The position numbers were made by a program, and so were the translations under genes. This document shows, piece by piece, positions 1 to 6,823 of a stretch of 51,041 bases of DNA. The notes beneath the pieces were generated by a model. It was not told the DNA's origin. It saw only the letters and a program-made list of their open reading frames with translations, and ran no database searches. This DNA comes from Saprospiraceae bacterium (GTDB lineage Bacteria > Bacteroidota > Bacteroidia > Chitinophagales > Saprospiraceae). The stretch covers positions 1 to 51,041 of the forward strand of contig JANWVR010000009.1 of assembly GCA_025056735.1 (NCBI GenBank). The letters run 5' to 3'. The first letter of the stretch is position 1; each line of letters starts with the position of its first letter.

Positions 1-510
1 CGAGATATAGCCATCACGCGAGTTAATCAAGTATGGGTGGGCGATATCACATACCTTCCGCTGCAAGGCGGCAAATGGTTATACTTGGCTACTTGGATTG
101 ACCTTTATTCGCGTACGGTAGTAGGATGGCATCTGGCCGAAAACATGCGCGCTGAATTGGTGGGGCGTGCCTTGCAAAAAGCAATAGATGTTCGACGCCC
201 ACCACAGGGCCTTATCCTGCACACCGATCGAGGCAGCCAGTACGCCTCCAGAGCGTTTAGAGGGCTACTCAAAAGGCACCATTTTGAGCAAAGCATGTGC
301 CGTAAGGCCGATGCCTATGACAATGCCGTAGCTGAGTCCTTCTTCAGCCGCTTGAAGGCGGAAATGCTTCAGGGCGGTATTTTTCAAACCCTGGAAGACG
401 CTCAGACAGAACTTTTCCCCTATATCGAGGCCTATTACAACCGTAAACGGAGACATTCGGCGCTCGGGTACTTGAGTCCAATGGAATTTGAGCAAAAACA
501 TCTTTTCTAA
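1..510 (+). CDS. IS3-family transposase OrfB, DDE integrase core (5' partial)
   Basis: The frame is open from base 1 (Arg-Asp-Ile-Ala-Ile-Thr...), so the gene starts before the window and 169 codons remain. The first catalytic Asp is in VGDITY, the second in HTDRGSQY and the Glu in NAVAESFF. The second Asp and the Glu are separated by exactly 35 residues, the DD(35)E spacing of IS3 transposases. The C-terminal YYNRKRRHSALGYLSP block is also typical. The product cuts and joins the element's ends through a circular intermediate; in this family it is normally made by frameshifting from orfA. The visible part is intact, so the copy may be active. Confidence 0.93.
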   Translation, partial: RDIAITRVNQVWVGDITYLPLQGGKWLYLATWIDLYSRTVVGWHLAENMRAELVGRALQKAIDVRRPPQGLILHTDRGSQYASRAFRGLLKRHHFEQSMCRKADAYDNAVAESFFSRLKAEMLQGGIFQTLEDAQTELFPYIEAYYNRKRRHSALGYLSPMEFEQKHLF

Positions 511-520
511 CTTAACTTTG

Positions 521-545
521 TGTCCGGATTTTTGGGACCATCTCA
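521..545 (+). repeat. Probable right terminal inverted repeat of the IS3 element
   Basis: The 25 bp after the transposase stop read inward (minus strand) as TGAGATGGTCCCAAAAATCC then GGACA, a form common at IS3 ends. The terminal TGA serves as the stop codon of the interrupted reverse transcriptase. The matching left repeat is outside the window. Confidence 0.6.
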
Positions 546-866
546 CCCGTCCTCGTCCGAATGCGGCTGAATGACAAAGCCGTAGCTCGCATGCGGCCGC
601 TCTAAGTAGTAGAAGACCTGCAGATACTGATTGAGCGTGCGCTGTACTTGCTTCAATGCTGGCTTTGGGTCTTCAATCAGCTGGAACGAGCCGTCTTTTT
701 TGGGTACTTGAAACGTGCGGTACTGCGGATGCTGAACCAGGCGTTCCAAGAAAATCCGGTCCGCCTTGAGTAGAGACGCCAGTTCGGCAGGGCGACACAG
801 CGCCTTCTGGAAACGATGCAGGCTCGCTTGCGAGAAGGAAGCCCTTTGGTTAAAAGCGATAGCCAT
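543..866 (-). pseudogene. Reverse transcriptase, N-terminal fragment truncated by the IS
   Basis: About 107 residues remain from an ATG at 866 (a TTG at 926 is an in-frame alternative). The pattern matches the N-terminus of bacterial retron-type reverse transcriptases: a helical lead (RPAELASLLK), then a fingers block TFQVPKKDGSFQLIEDP, LKQVQRTLNQYL, and ASYGFV. In intact family members this is followed by the SI..NA..H and FxxDxxxF motifs, which are missing here. The frame stops at a TGA (545-543) that belongs to the IS end, so the catalytic palm, including YxDD, is separated from this fragment. The rest may survive beyond the left edge. Retron-type is my best reading, but group II intron or other RT clades cannot be excluded from this fragment. 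Confidence 0.72.
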
Positions 867-905
867 AACGATATTACAAGTTTTCGATAGCATCGCATCC
901 AAAGC

Positions 906-951
906 GCTTGAGGTAAGCGGAAGCAACTCAGGCTTCCTCCCTCGCCGGGAG
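906..951 (-). other. Two small stem-loops upstream of the reverse transcriptase remnant
   Basis: A 7-bp stem (906-912 with 927-933, one G-T pair, 14-nt loop) and a 5-bp stem (CTCCC 937-941 with GGGAG 947-951) lie between the small membrane gene and the RT start. Retron non-coding RNAs sit directly upstream of their RT, so this is where one would look for msr/msd. The stems are short, and I cannot identify a branching G or the a1/a2 pairing. Structure is seen; function is a guess. Confidence 0.25.
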
Positions 952-978
952 TTCGCGCCTCATCGGAAGGCAAAACGC

Positions 979-1167
979 CTACAGGTAGAAGTAGGCAAAC
1001 GCCAGGGCAAGCAAAATCAGAAAGATCACCCAGGAAAGGCAGCCGTCTAAGTTCTCCATCCTGGGCTCCTTCCGTATCATCAGCCTGCCCGTGAATAGGT
1101 CGCGCTCGATTACAATCCTCTCCCATGGCTTCAAGCGCTCGAAGTTGATGAAAGGCCAGAGTTCCAT
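979..1167 (-). CDS. Small hypothetical protein with C-terminal membrane helix
   Basis: A 62-residue frame starting ATG-GAA-CTC at 1167. The N-terminal about 40 residues are charged and polar (ERIVIERDLFTGRLMIRKEP). The last about 17 are strongly hydrophobic (WVIFLILLALAFAYFYL), which would make a single C-terminal transmembrane segment or tail anchor. It lies just upstream of the reverse transcriptase remnant on the same strand, 112 bp before the RT ATG. Upstream DNA is AT-rich (CTAAATTTTTTAG), as expected for a Bacteroidota 5' region. I recognise no family. Composition and context suggest a real gene, but its length makes this uncertain. Confidence 0.45.
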   Translation of the reverse strand: MELWPFINFERLKPWERIVIERDLFTGRLMIRKEPRMENLDGCLSWVIFLILLALAFAYFYL

Positions 1168-1498
1168 AACTAAAAAATTTAGTAGGTTTATGAAATCTGT
1201 TTAGCAATGACTAACTGTAGAATTTTGCCACAAAGTAACGAGTGTTAGCAACTGATTATCAAATCTTTAATACATCTCAGAGCGGACTTTTAAAAGCGCT
1301 TGATAGGCGGTCTCAAAGCCCTGAAAAGCGCTGCAAAAGACTCGCTAAAGCGGTGGAAAGACACGACACATTCCCCCATGGCAGCGGCCAACGCCTTGAC
1401 GAGCGTACCCAGATTGGCGCCCGTTAGACGCTCTGGGAGGCGCACGAAAGCTGTGCCAAATAAAAATAACTAAAAATTCCGATTGGCCAACTCTTTTC
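1168..1498. other. Intergenic region without a supportable gene
   Basis: No convincing gene is seen on either strand. A 51-codon minus-strand frame (1290-1445, GTG start) exists but has no recognisable motif. The right end holds the promoter of the following ATPase gene. Confidence 0.5.
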
Positions 1499-1506
1499 TA
1501 CTTTTG
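1499..1506 (+). promoter_or_regulatory. Bacteroidota -7 promoter element (TACTTTTG)
   Basis: TACTTTTG matches TANNTTTG and lies 25 bp upstream of the ATPase ATG at 1532, in an AT-rich stretch. The -33 element is weak. Confidence 0.6.
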
Positions 1507-1531
1507 CCGCCAGAAGCATTTAAGATATACT

Positions 1532-3766
1532 ATGTCTAAACAAAAACCCTGGAACTTAGAACTGTTCCGCGCCTTCGACGACAATTTCTCCGAAGACCAT
1601 CTACTAATCAACGCCCCCATCCGAAACTTTCTCGAAGATGAGTACATCTTCTTCCTTTCCGGTGCGAAAGGATTGGGAAAAACGCTCTTTTTGCGCTATA
1701 AAAGCCTGCTTTACCATCGGCGCTTCGGCCATTCTGTCAAATTTAACGTCAGCCAAACGGAACTCACCGAAAACCTGCGCCTACCAGCACAATATCTTTC
1801 CTACAAAGATTTGGATCGTTTCCGGACGGTGCAGCAATGGAGCGAATTGTGGGAACTGTCTTTCTATACCGTGGTTTTTCGGCTATTCGGGCTTACCCTG
1901 CCCAAGCCCATCGAGAGAATTTTACCCTTAGACTCAAATACCGACGTTTCTATCGCTATCAGCTGTTTGCTCAATCACCGAAACCGAGTACGCGAGTATC
2001 GAGATGCCCTTTTAGAATTTCAAGGTCGGCGCAATGAGGTGCAAAGCGCCGTCATTTTGTTTATTGATGACGTAGATCAGGCGCTTCATGAACTCCTCAG
2101 CAACTTTCCCAAAGAGCCCTCCCAAGATTATCAGCCCGTAACAGATGTTTGGGTAAATGCGCAGATGGGTTTGGTCAAGGCAGTGTACACCCTTAGCCGC
2201 CTGAACGCCCACATCAAAATCTACGGAACTATCCGTCGAGAAGCCTGGGAGGCATTTCAGGACCCAATGGCACTCAACTATCGGCGATATATTGCTGTGC
2301 TGGAGTACACCAAAGAGGAAGTGCAGGAAATATTCATCAAAAACATTTACCTCACGCCCCCCCAGAAAATGCCTAAATTGAATGCTTCCAACCCCGTTGA
2401 GCGATTCATTGGCTTCACGGAGATCCCACACCGATTCGCTAAGATGCCCAATGGCGAACCCAGACGCGAAAAAGTGCTTGATTTTATTTACCGCCATACC
2501 TACGGACGCCCCAGAGAAATTGTGTTGATGGGTCAGAAAATAGAGGACCTCGTCAGCGCAACGCATTACAAAGAGGCTACTGAGGAGCAACGTTTTCTCC
2601 TGCTCCGTCAGGTCGTCAACAAAATTGGCGGAGAAATCTTTGCTCAATATCGAGAGGAGATTATCCCCTACTTTGATGAGGCCGAATTAAACGACTTGAT
2701 CAGACGCATCGGCAGGAATGTGATCTTTCGAGAGCATTTTAATAGCTTGGGAGAGACGCTGCTCCGTCGCTATCTCAATTTTGGCCTCCTTGGCTATGTT
2801 CATCAGGGCGACCTGCAGGGCGGCTTAGTTCAACGATTTTTACCCCCCGCTACCTACAACTGTCATCGCCTGCGTCCATTGCCTAATACCGAATACCTCC
2901 TTGTCCACTCCACCTTAGACTCTCTAATGCTCGAGCACCATGCCTTAGGTACTTTCTATGATGAACGGAACATCATTGGCGATAGATACCCATTCGTACC
3001 CGTCGAACAGGCGCCTCAATACATCTTAGAGTACTATTTACCCAAAGGCGTCTCCGGGAATCGGTGGGGGGCTGGCAGCGAAAACGGAGGGCACCCTGAG
3101 TACGGTCTCGAGGAAGTTTACTGCACCTTTTTCAACTTCCACGAAAAACCACATCAATTCGTTGAGCGCTTTCATTCGGAGTTTCGCAAGGCGCATGAAC
3201 TCCTCACGCTTCTGGGGAGATTATGCAGCTGTCACCTCTTGTACCGAAGACTACACCGAACGGAATATCGGGAACAAAAAGAACGCTGTATAAAAGAAAT
3301 ATCTCGATACCAGGTCGTTCGCCCGTATCAAGCGAGGTTTAATGGCTTGAACGAAGAAATCACCCTGACGCGCTTTCTCGACCGATTAATCGGTCGCTTT
3401 GTCACGCTGGGCGCCCTCCTCGTGCTCGACCTGCATCTCGAGTGGATTCATGATCTCCTGACGCAGGGTCAGTTCGAATTCACTCCGCATGATAAACACC
3501 GCGCAAATGCCCTCACTTATCTTTCCCGCGCTTTCTACATCAAAGGACTTTCTCAAAACGAACCCAGGTGTCCCGACCGTCCAGAACACCTGCGCACCAA
3601 AGAGGAAATCTTCAGCCATCTCTCTCCCTTCGAACAAGACGAACTGCGTCGGTTCGCTAAGGACGTCGTCGAAGAAACCCTACACTTAAATTGGCTCGAC
3701 AAAGCTGCCGCCGAATGGCTCGACCAGAACGTCCTCAAACGAGTGTGGACTCCGCCCGGCCGATAA
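1532..3766 (+). CDS. Large P-loop ATPase of unrecognised family (744 aa)
   Basis: A cytosolic protein with no signal peptide or membrane segment. Walker A is GAKGLGKT at residues 44-51. Walker B is AVILFIDDVDQ at about 173-183, with the double Asp typical of STAND/AAA-type and KAP-like NTPases. A block at about 228-239 (IKIYGTIRREAW) resembles the post-Walker-B strand with the arginine of such ATPases. The remaining roughly 450 residues are mostly helical and aromatic-rich, and I recognise no effector or nuclease motif in them. Its neighbours are a reverse transcriptase remnant, an IS and a CRISPR-like array, so a defence role is plausible from context only. It is transcribed alone from its own promoter. 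Confidence 0.8.
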   Translation: MSKQKPWNLELFRAFDDNFSEDHLLINAPIRNFLEDEYIFFLSGAKGLGKTLFLRYKSLLYHRRFGHSVKFNVSQTELTENLRLPAQYLSYKDLDRFRTVQQWSELWELSFYTVVFRLFGLTLPKPIERILPLDSNTDVSIAISCLLNHRNRVREYRDALLEFQGRRNEVQSAVILFIDDVDQALHELLSNFPKEPSQDYQPVTDVWVNAQMGLVKAVYTLSRLNAHIKIYGTIRREAWEAFQDPMALNYRRYIAVLEYTKEEVQEIFIKNIYLTPPQKMPKLNASNPVERFIGFTEIPHRFAKMPNGEPRREKVLDFIYRHTYGRPREIVLMGQKIEDLVSATHYKEATEEQRFLLLRQVVNKIGGEIFAQYREEIIPYFDEAELNDLIRRIGRNVIFREHFNSLGETLLRRYLNFGLLGYVHQGDLQGGLVQRFLPPATYNCHRLRPLPNTEYLLVHSTLDSLMLEHHALGTFYDERNIIGDRYPFVPVEQAPQYILEYYLPKGVSGNRWGAGSENGGHPEYGLEEVYCTFFNFHEKPHQFVERFHSEFRKAHELLTLLGRLCSCHLLYRRLHRTEYREQKERCIKEISRYQVVRPYQARFNGLNEEITLTRFLDRLIGRFVTLGALLVLDLHLEWIHDLLTQGQFEFTPHDKHRANALTYLSRAFYIKGLSQNEPRCPDRPEHLRTKEEIFSHLSPFEQDELRRFAKDVVEETLHLNWLDKAAAEWLDQNVLKRVWTPPGR

Positions 3767-3982
3767 AAACCGGCGATGGTCGCGCCCCGTAGTCACTTAT
3801 TCACCTGCCCGCAACCATAAAAGCACCTTTTGCCTCCACTGCAAACAGGCAGAAGGCTGGCTCTTTCTCCATAGATAAAAGAGCGCCGACCGGGAATAAC
3901 CTAACCCGGCAAAGGCGCCAAATGCTCATCCTCACCCAACAAAGAGATAGCACCGTTGCTCGCAATTGCTCGCGACTCCTCG

Positions 3983-4087
3983 CCCCCAATCCTGCCTGAA
4001 AATGGATGGTACTCCTACAGAAATGTCAGTGTTAATTATTTTTTGTCTTGTGTCGCAATCCTGCCTGAAAATGGATGGTACTCCTAC
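3983..4087 (-). CRISPR. Minimal CRISPR-like array: two repeats, one spacer
   Basis: Two copies of the same 32-bp sequence (3987-4018 and 4056-4087) are identical at every base and lie 69 bp apart. Read on the minus strand, the first copy continues to a 36-nt unit (4087 to 4052). It begins GTAGGAGTACC and ends GGATTGCGAC, so the last eight bases, ATTGCGAC, look like a Cas6-generated 5' handle. A 33-nt spacer follows (4051-4019). The second copy (4018-3983) loses identity only in its last four bases, the usual decay of a terminal CRISPR repeat. DNA beyond the first repeat is AT-rich, as a leader would be. No cas gene is adjacent; a Cas6 gene lies about 44 kb away in this window. A chance duplication is the alternative. 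Confidence 0.6.
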
Positions 4088-4270
4088 CGAAGTGTTTGTA
4101 ACGTATTCATTGTCAATAGCATTTTTTTTGCTCAAAGTGGTGCAAATTTGACAGTTTAGAAGTTGTTAACAGTTTTAGGGGGTAGCATTTTTCACGTGTA
4201 AAGATAATGGACGACGAGCCTTTTCTCAGCAAAATTGTTTCCCAAAAATGTCAAGAAATGAATTATGAGC
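4088..4270 (-). promoter_or_regulatory. AT-rich leader-like segment of the CRISPR-like array
   Basis: This stretch abuts the undecayed repeat. It contains runs such as an eight-T tract (4122-4129) and is much AT-richer than the surrounding genes, matching the expected position and composition of a CRISPR leader for a minus-strand array. I found no exact TANNTTTG on the minus strand. Confidence 0.4.
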
Positions 4271-4397
4271 AACGAAAAGCGCTTCTCTTTGCGTTCCGCT
4301 GCAGTTAAAAAATAGAAACCTCAGTGAATGCGGGAAGCCTCGCCAGAGCGCGGCCTCTCATGAGTGCTCAACATCAGTTTTTGAAAAAAGGCCCCGC

Positions 4398-5114
4398 TCA
4401 CTCCGACATATCCATCGAATGGAACACGTTGAGCACGTCGTCGTCTTCTTCTAAGCGGTCAATGAGTTTAATGACCTGTTCGGCCTCTTCGTCTGAGAGT
4501 TTTTTGGTTACGGTCGGTATCCACTCCAGCTGGGAGTTGGTGGGTTCGATGCCGCGGTCTTCCAGCGCTTTTTGCATCTTGCCAAAGTCGGTGAAATCGG
4601 CATAAAGGACAACCTCGTCTTCGTCGTATTTGACGTCTTCCAGGCCGGCATCAATCAGTTCGAGTTCGAGTTCTTCCCAGTTTTGGCCCTCGTTTTTGAC
4701 TTTAAAGACGGCCTTGCGGTTGAAAAGATAGCTGACGCTGCCCGACACGCCCAGCGCTCCGCCGCAGCGGTCGAAGTGCAGGCGTATGTTGGCCACCGTG
4801 CGCGTAGGGTTGTCGGTGGCAGTTTCTACGAGCACGGCAATGCCGTGAGGCCCATACCCTTCGTACAAGATTTCCTGGTAGTTTTCGGCGTCTTTGCCGC
4901 TGGCCTTTTTGATGGCGTTTTCCACGTTGGCCTTGGGCATGTTAGCCTGTTTGGCGTTCTGGATGGCCACACGCAGGCGGGGATTATAATCTGGATTTGG
5001 CCCGCCGGCTTTGACAGCAATCGAAATCTCGCGCCCAATGCGCGTGAAGGTCTTGGCCATGTTGGCCCAACGCTTAAACTTTCGTTCCTTGCGGAATTCA
5101 AACGCGCGTCCCAT
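4398..5114 (-). CDS. yebC: YebC/TACO1-family protein
   Basis: 238 residues, the normal family length. The N-terminus (MGRAFEFRKERKFKRW...MAKTFTRIGREI) and blocks NPRLRVAIQNAKQANMPK, YEGYGPHGIAVLVE and FDRCGGALGVSGSV are the hallmarks of YebC/PmpR proteins. The acidic C-terminus (EEDDDVLNVFHSMD) is also typical. The family was long annotated as transcriptional regulators. More recent work on bacterial and mitochondrial members supports a ribosome-associated role in translating difficult sequences such as proline runs. It acts in the cytosol. The gene is monocistronic, with its promoter at 5155-5162. Confidence 0.95.
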   Translation of the reverse strand: MGRAFEFRKERKFKRWANMAKTFTRIGREISIAVKAGGPNPDYNPRLRVAIQNAKQANMPKANVENAIKKASGKDAENYQEILYEGYGPHGIAVLVETATDNPTRTVANIRLHFDRCGGALGVSGSVSYLFNRKAVFKVKNEGQNWEELELELIDAGLEDVKYDEDEVVLYADFTDFGKMQKALEDRGIEPTNSQLEWIPTVTKKLSDEEAEQVIKLIDRLEEDDDVLNVFHSMDMSE

Positions 5115-5154
5115 GTGTGTCGTTCGTCTTTTATCAATGCGAAAAAATGGCGCG

Positions 5155-5162
5155 CAAAGATA
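5155..5162 (-). promoter_or_regulatory. -7 element TATCTTTG for yebC
   Basis: Perfect TANNTTTG on the minus strand, about 40 bp upstream of the yebC ATG. Confidence 0.6.
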
Positions 5163-5193
5163 GGCCGACCTCGAATGGGGAGAACGGGGAGAG

Positions 5194-5214
5194 GAAAAAT
5201 GAAAAATGAAAAAT
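5194..5214 (+). repeat. Three tandem GAAAAAT heptamers
   Basis: Three exact 7-bp copies upstream of yebC. The same GAAAAATG-type sequence recurs at 39971-40114 and, inverted, at 45991-46020. It is a dispersed low-complexity motif seen between genes in this window. Confidence 0.7.
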
Positions 5215-5293
5215 GGGCGGCGCGTGGGTGGTTTCCGGCGCCTCGGGTTTGCGCTTCGTGTCCATTTGGAGTTTATCTGCGGTGTTCGATGAT

Positions 5294-5332
5294 GCGATAG
5301 CGCTGCCGGGCCGATGCCGACAGCGCTATCGC
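5294..5332 (-). terminator. 12-bp stem-loop after the first MauG-like gene
   Basis: GCGATAGCGCTG (5294-5305) pairs perfectly with CAGCGCTATCGC (5321-5332) around a 15-nt loop, 41 bp past the stop codon of the gene at 5373-6596. There is no U-run, so it may stabilise the 3' end or act as an atypical terminator. Confidence 0.55.
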
Positions 5333-5372
5333 GCCGAAGACGGTGGTCTTGATGCCTTTTGTGGGCGACTTT

Positions 5373-6596
5373 TTATTGCTTGAACGGACTGGAGAAGCGC
5401 GCGTCGGTGATCAGCTGGTCGTCTGTGAGCATTTCTAAGAAATCAACCAGATCCCGTTTGTCCTGTGGCGAAAAGTTGAAGTGTCTGGGGCCGCCTGCAG
5501 CGTTGCGCAGCAAAGGGTGGAGGTTGGGGTGCGGCTGAATGCCTGTGCTGTAAAAGTCTATGACCTCGCCCAGCGTTTTGAAGCGCCCGTCGTGCATGTA
5601 CGGCGCTGTCCTGGCAACGTTGCGCAGCGATACGGATTTGAATACGCCATTGTCTTTAGGGTTTCCGGTTACTTTGCCCTTACCCTGGTCCTTATATTCC
5701 ATAGATAAACCATTGCAGGCCTCAAATACCTCTTGAAAAGGCCGTATGGCCGAATGGCAGGACGAGCAGTGGCGGCCGAAAAGGCGCAGCCCGCGGAATT
5801 CGGAGACCGAGAAGCCCGCCGGTGGAGTGATGACGACAATCGTAGTGTCGCGTCCGCAGTAAATCGTGCGAACCGTGTCCTCGCTCGCCTTAGAGTGCGG
5901 GTCTCCGGCGTTCATTTCCATGGCTATGTCAAACGGTGAGCGCGTGCTCCCTATGGCCCGCACAAACTCCGACAGGGCCTGGAGCATTTCCGACTCCTTA
6001 GGCTCCGGGTGGCCAAACGCTTTGCGCCATAACGCCCGATAATAGTCTTTGGTACGGATGCGCTCCACAACTTCGGACAGCGTCATGTTCATCTCGCGCG
6101 GGCTGGTAATAGCCATGCGCGCAACTTCGTCTGCCGATGTGGTGCGTCCGTCCCAAAAGAGGGATGGGGCGCCGTGGGCGTTTAACGAGCGATAGTGCGC
6201 AGCAAAGCTGGCCGTATTCCCCAAAGGCAGCGATTGGCGCTCTATGCGCTGCCCGCTCGCCCCCAGGCTGAAACCTTTCGCATCCGCAAAAGCCCGCTTC
6301 TGGTCGTGACAGGAGGCACATGCCATGCTGCCATCTCGCGATAGGGACTTGTCATAAAACAGTACCCGCCCCAGGGCCGCCACAGCGTTGTCAATGGAGA
6401 CGGGTTGAAGCCCTGTTGCCCTCAGGTAATTGGGAAGCACAGTCGAGTAGTCGTAGTCCAATGGGTGGAAGGCCCGCTCAAGCATCCGCGTTTCGAGGAC
6501 GTCTGCAGACTCCTCTTGCACTGCGACAGGGCCCTCTTTCTTACACGCCGCAGCCAGCAGCACTAAGAAAAGCAACGGTAGCGTAATCTTTTTCAT
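5373..6596 (-). CDS. MauG/cytochrome c peroxidase-like di-haem lipoprotein, copy 1
   Basis: The start was set at 6596 because MKKITLPLLFLVLLAAAC is a lipoprotein signal with the lipobox cysteine at residue 18; an upstream in-frame codon adds a meaningless lead. The mature 390-residue protein has two c-type haem sites, CASCH (C93/C96/H97) and CSSCH (C277/C280/H281). A Met in APYMHDGRF (M334) sits where di-haem cytochrome c peroxidases place a haem ligand. It probably reduces peroxide or oxidises a partner in the periplasm, membrane-anchored by lipid. A paralogue lies immediately upstream (6824-8050) and shares its operator layout, suggesting duplication with retained regulation. The substrate is unknown. 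Confidence 0.88.
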   Translation of the reverse strand: MKKITLPLLFLVLLAAACKKEGPVAVQEESADVLETRMLERAFHPLDYDYSTVLPNYLRATGLQPVSIDNAVAALGRVLFYDKSLSRDGSMACASCHDQKRAFADAKGFSLGASGQRIERQSLPLGNTASFAAHYRSLNAHGAPSLFWDGRTTSADEVARMAITSPREMNMTLSEVVERIRTKDYYRALWRKAFGHPEPKESEMLQALSEFVRAIGSTRSPFDIAMEMNAGDPHSKASEDTVRTIYCGRDTTIVVITPPAGFSVSEFRGLRLFGRHCSSCHSAIRPFQEVFEACNGLSMEYKDQGKGKVTGNPKDNGVFKSVSLRNVARTAPYMHDGRFKTLGEVIDFYSTGIQPHPNLHPLLRNAAGGPRHFNFSPQDKRDLVDFLEMLTDDQLITDARFSSPFKQ

Positions 6597-6684
6597 AACG
6601 GTTGTCTTTTTTATGAAATAAAAGAAGGTATGAAATGCCTGAACACAAAGCACGCCACCCTCGTCTTTGCTATCAAGGTCGAAT

Positions 6685-6733
6685 GAGCGAAGGCTGCCCC
6701 CGGTTGGGTGAAAGCCGCCTGCGAATGTGTGAA
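6685..6733 (-). promoter_or_regulatory. Triple direct-repeat operator with 21-bp period, copy 1
   Basis: On the plus strand GAGCGAA (6685), GGGTGAA (6706) and GTGTGAA (6727) start exactly 21 bp apart. In the direction of transcription they read TTCACAC, TTCACCC and TTCGCTC. The proximal copy starts 89 bp from the start codon at 6596. The same arrangement at the same distance precedes the paralogue. Two-helical-turn direct repeats are typical of LytTR-type regulators, though these bases do not match their published consensus. Confidence 0.5.
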
Positions 6734-6763
6734 AGAAAAAATGCGGAGGGCCTGCTCAACAAA

Positions 6764-6799
6764 CAAGCCCGGGCCGCCTCGTAAGCAAACCCGGGCTTG
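6764..6799 (-). terminator. 10-bp perfect stem-loop after the second MauG-like gene
   Basis: CAAGCCCGGG (6764-6773) and CCCGGGCTTG (6790-6799) pair perfectly around 16 nt, 25 bp past the stop codon at 6824. On the minus strand it is followed by TTTGTT, a weak U-tract. Confidence 0.6.
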
Positions 6800-6823
6800 C
6801 AGTGTTGTATCCTCAACACGGCA

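Larger units (their letters stand above)
1..545 (+). mobile_element. IS3-family insertion sequence, right part (left end outside the window)
   Basis: The segment carries the catalytic half of an IS3-type transposase and then a probable right terminal repeat at 521-545. The element's left end and orfA lie before position 1. The right boundary is placed at 545 because IS3 elements end in CA, the sequence there reads CCATCTCA, and the reverse reading (TGAGATGGTCCC) has the usual TG start. Immediately beyond, on the minus strand, a reverse transcriptase reading frame begins mid-protein, so the IS inserted into that gene. Family assignment is firm. The exact boundary is inferred from the TG/CA rule because the left repeat is not visible. 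Confidence 0.85.

Noticed and set aside
1290-1445. 51-codon minus-strand frame with GTG start upstream of the small membrane gene
   Set aside because: No recognisable motif, no promoter and no context beyond an open frame; too weak to call a gene.
3956-4159. Plus-strand frames with a repeated ILPENGWYSYR peptide
   Set aside because: The peptide repetition is produced by the two DNA repeats of the CRISPR-like array; the frames have no start context.
4572-5300. Long plus-strand frame opposite yebC
   Set aside because: It is antisense to a clear yebC gene, with shadow-type composition and no family features.
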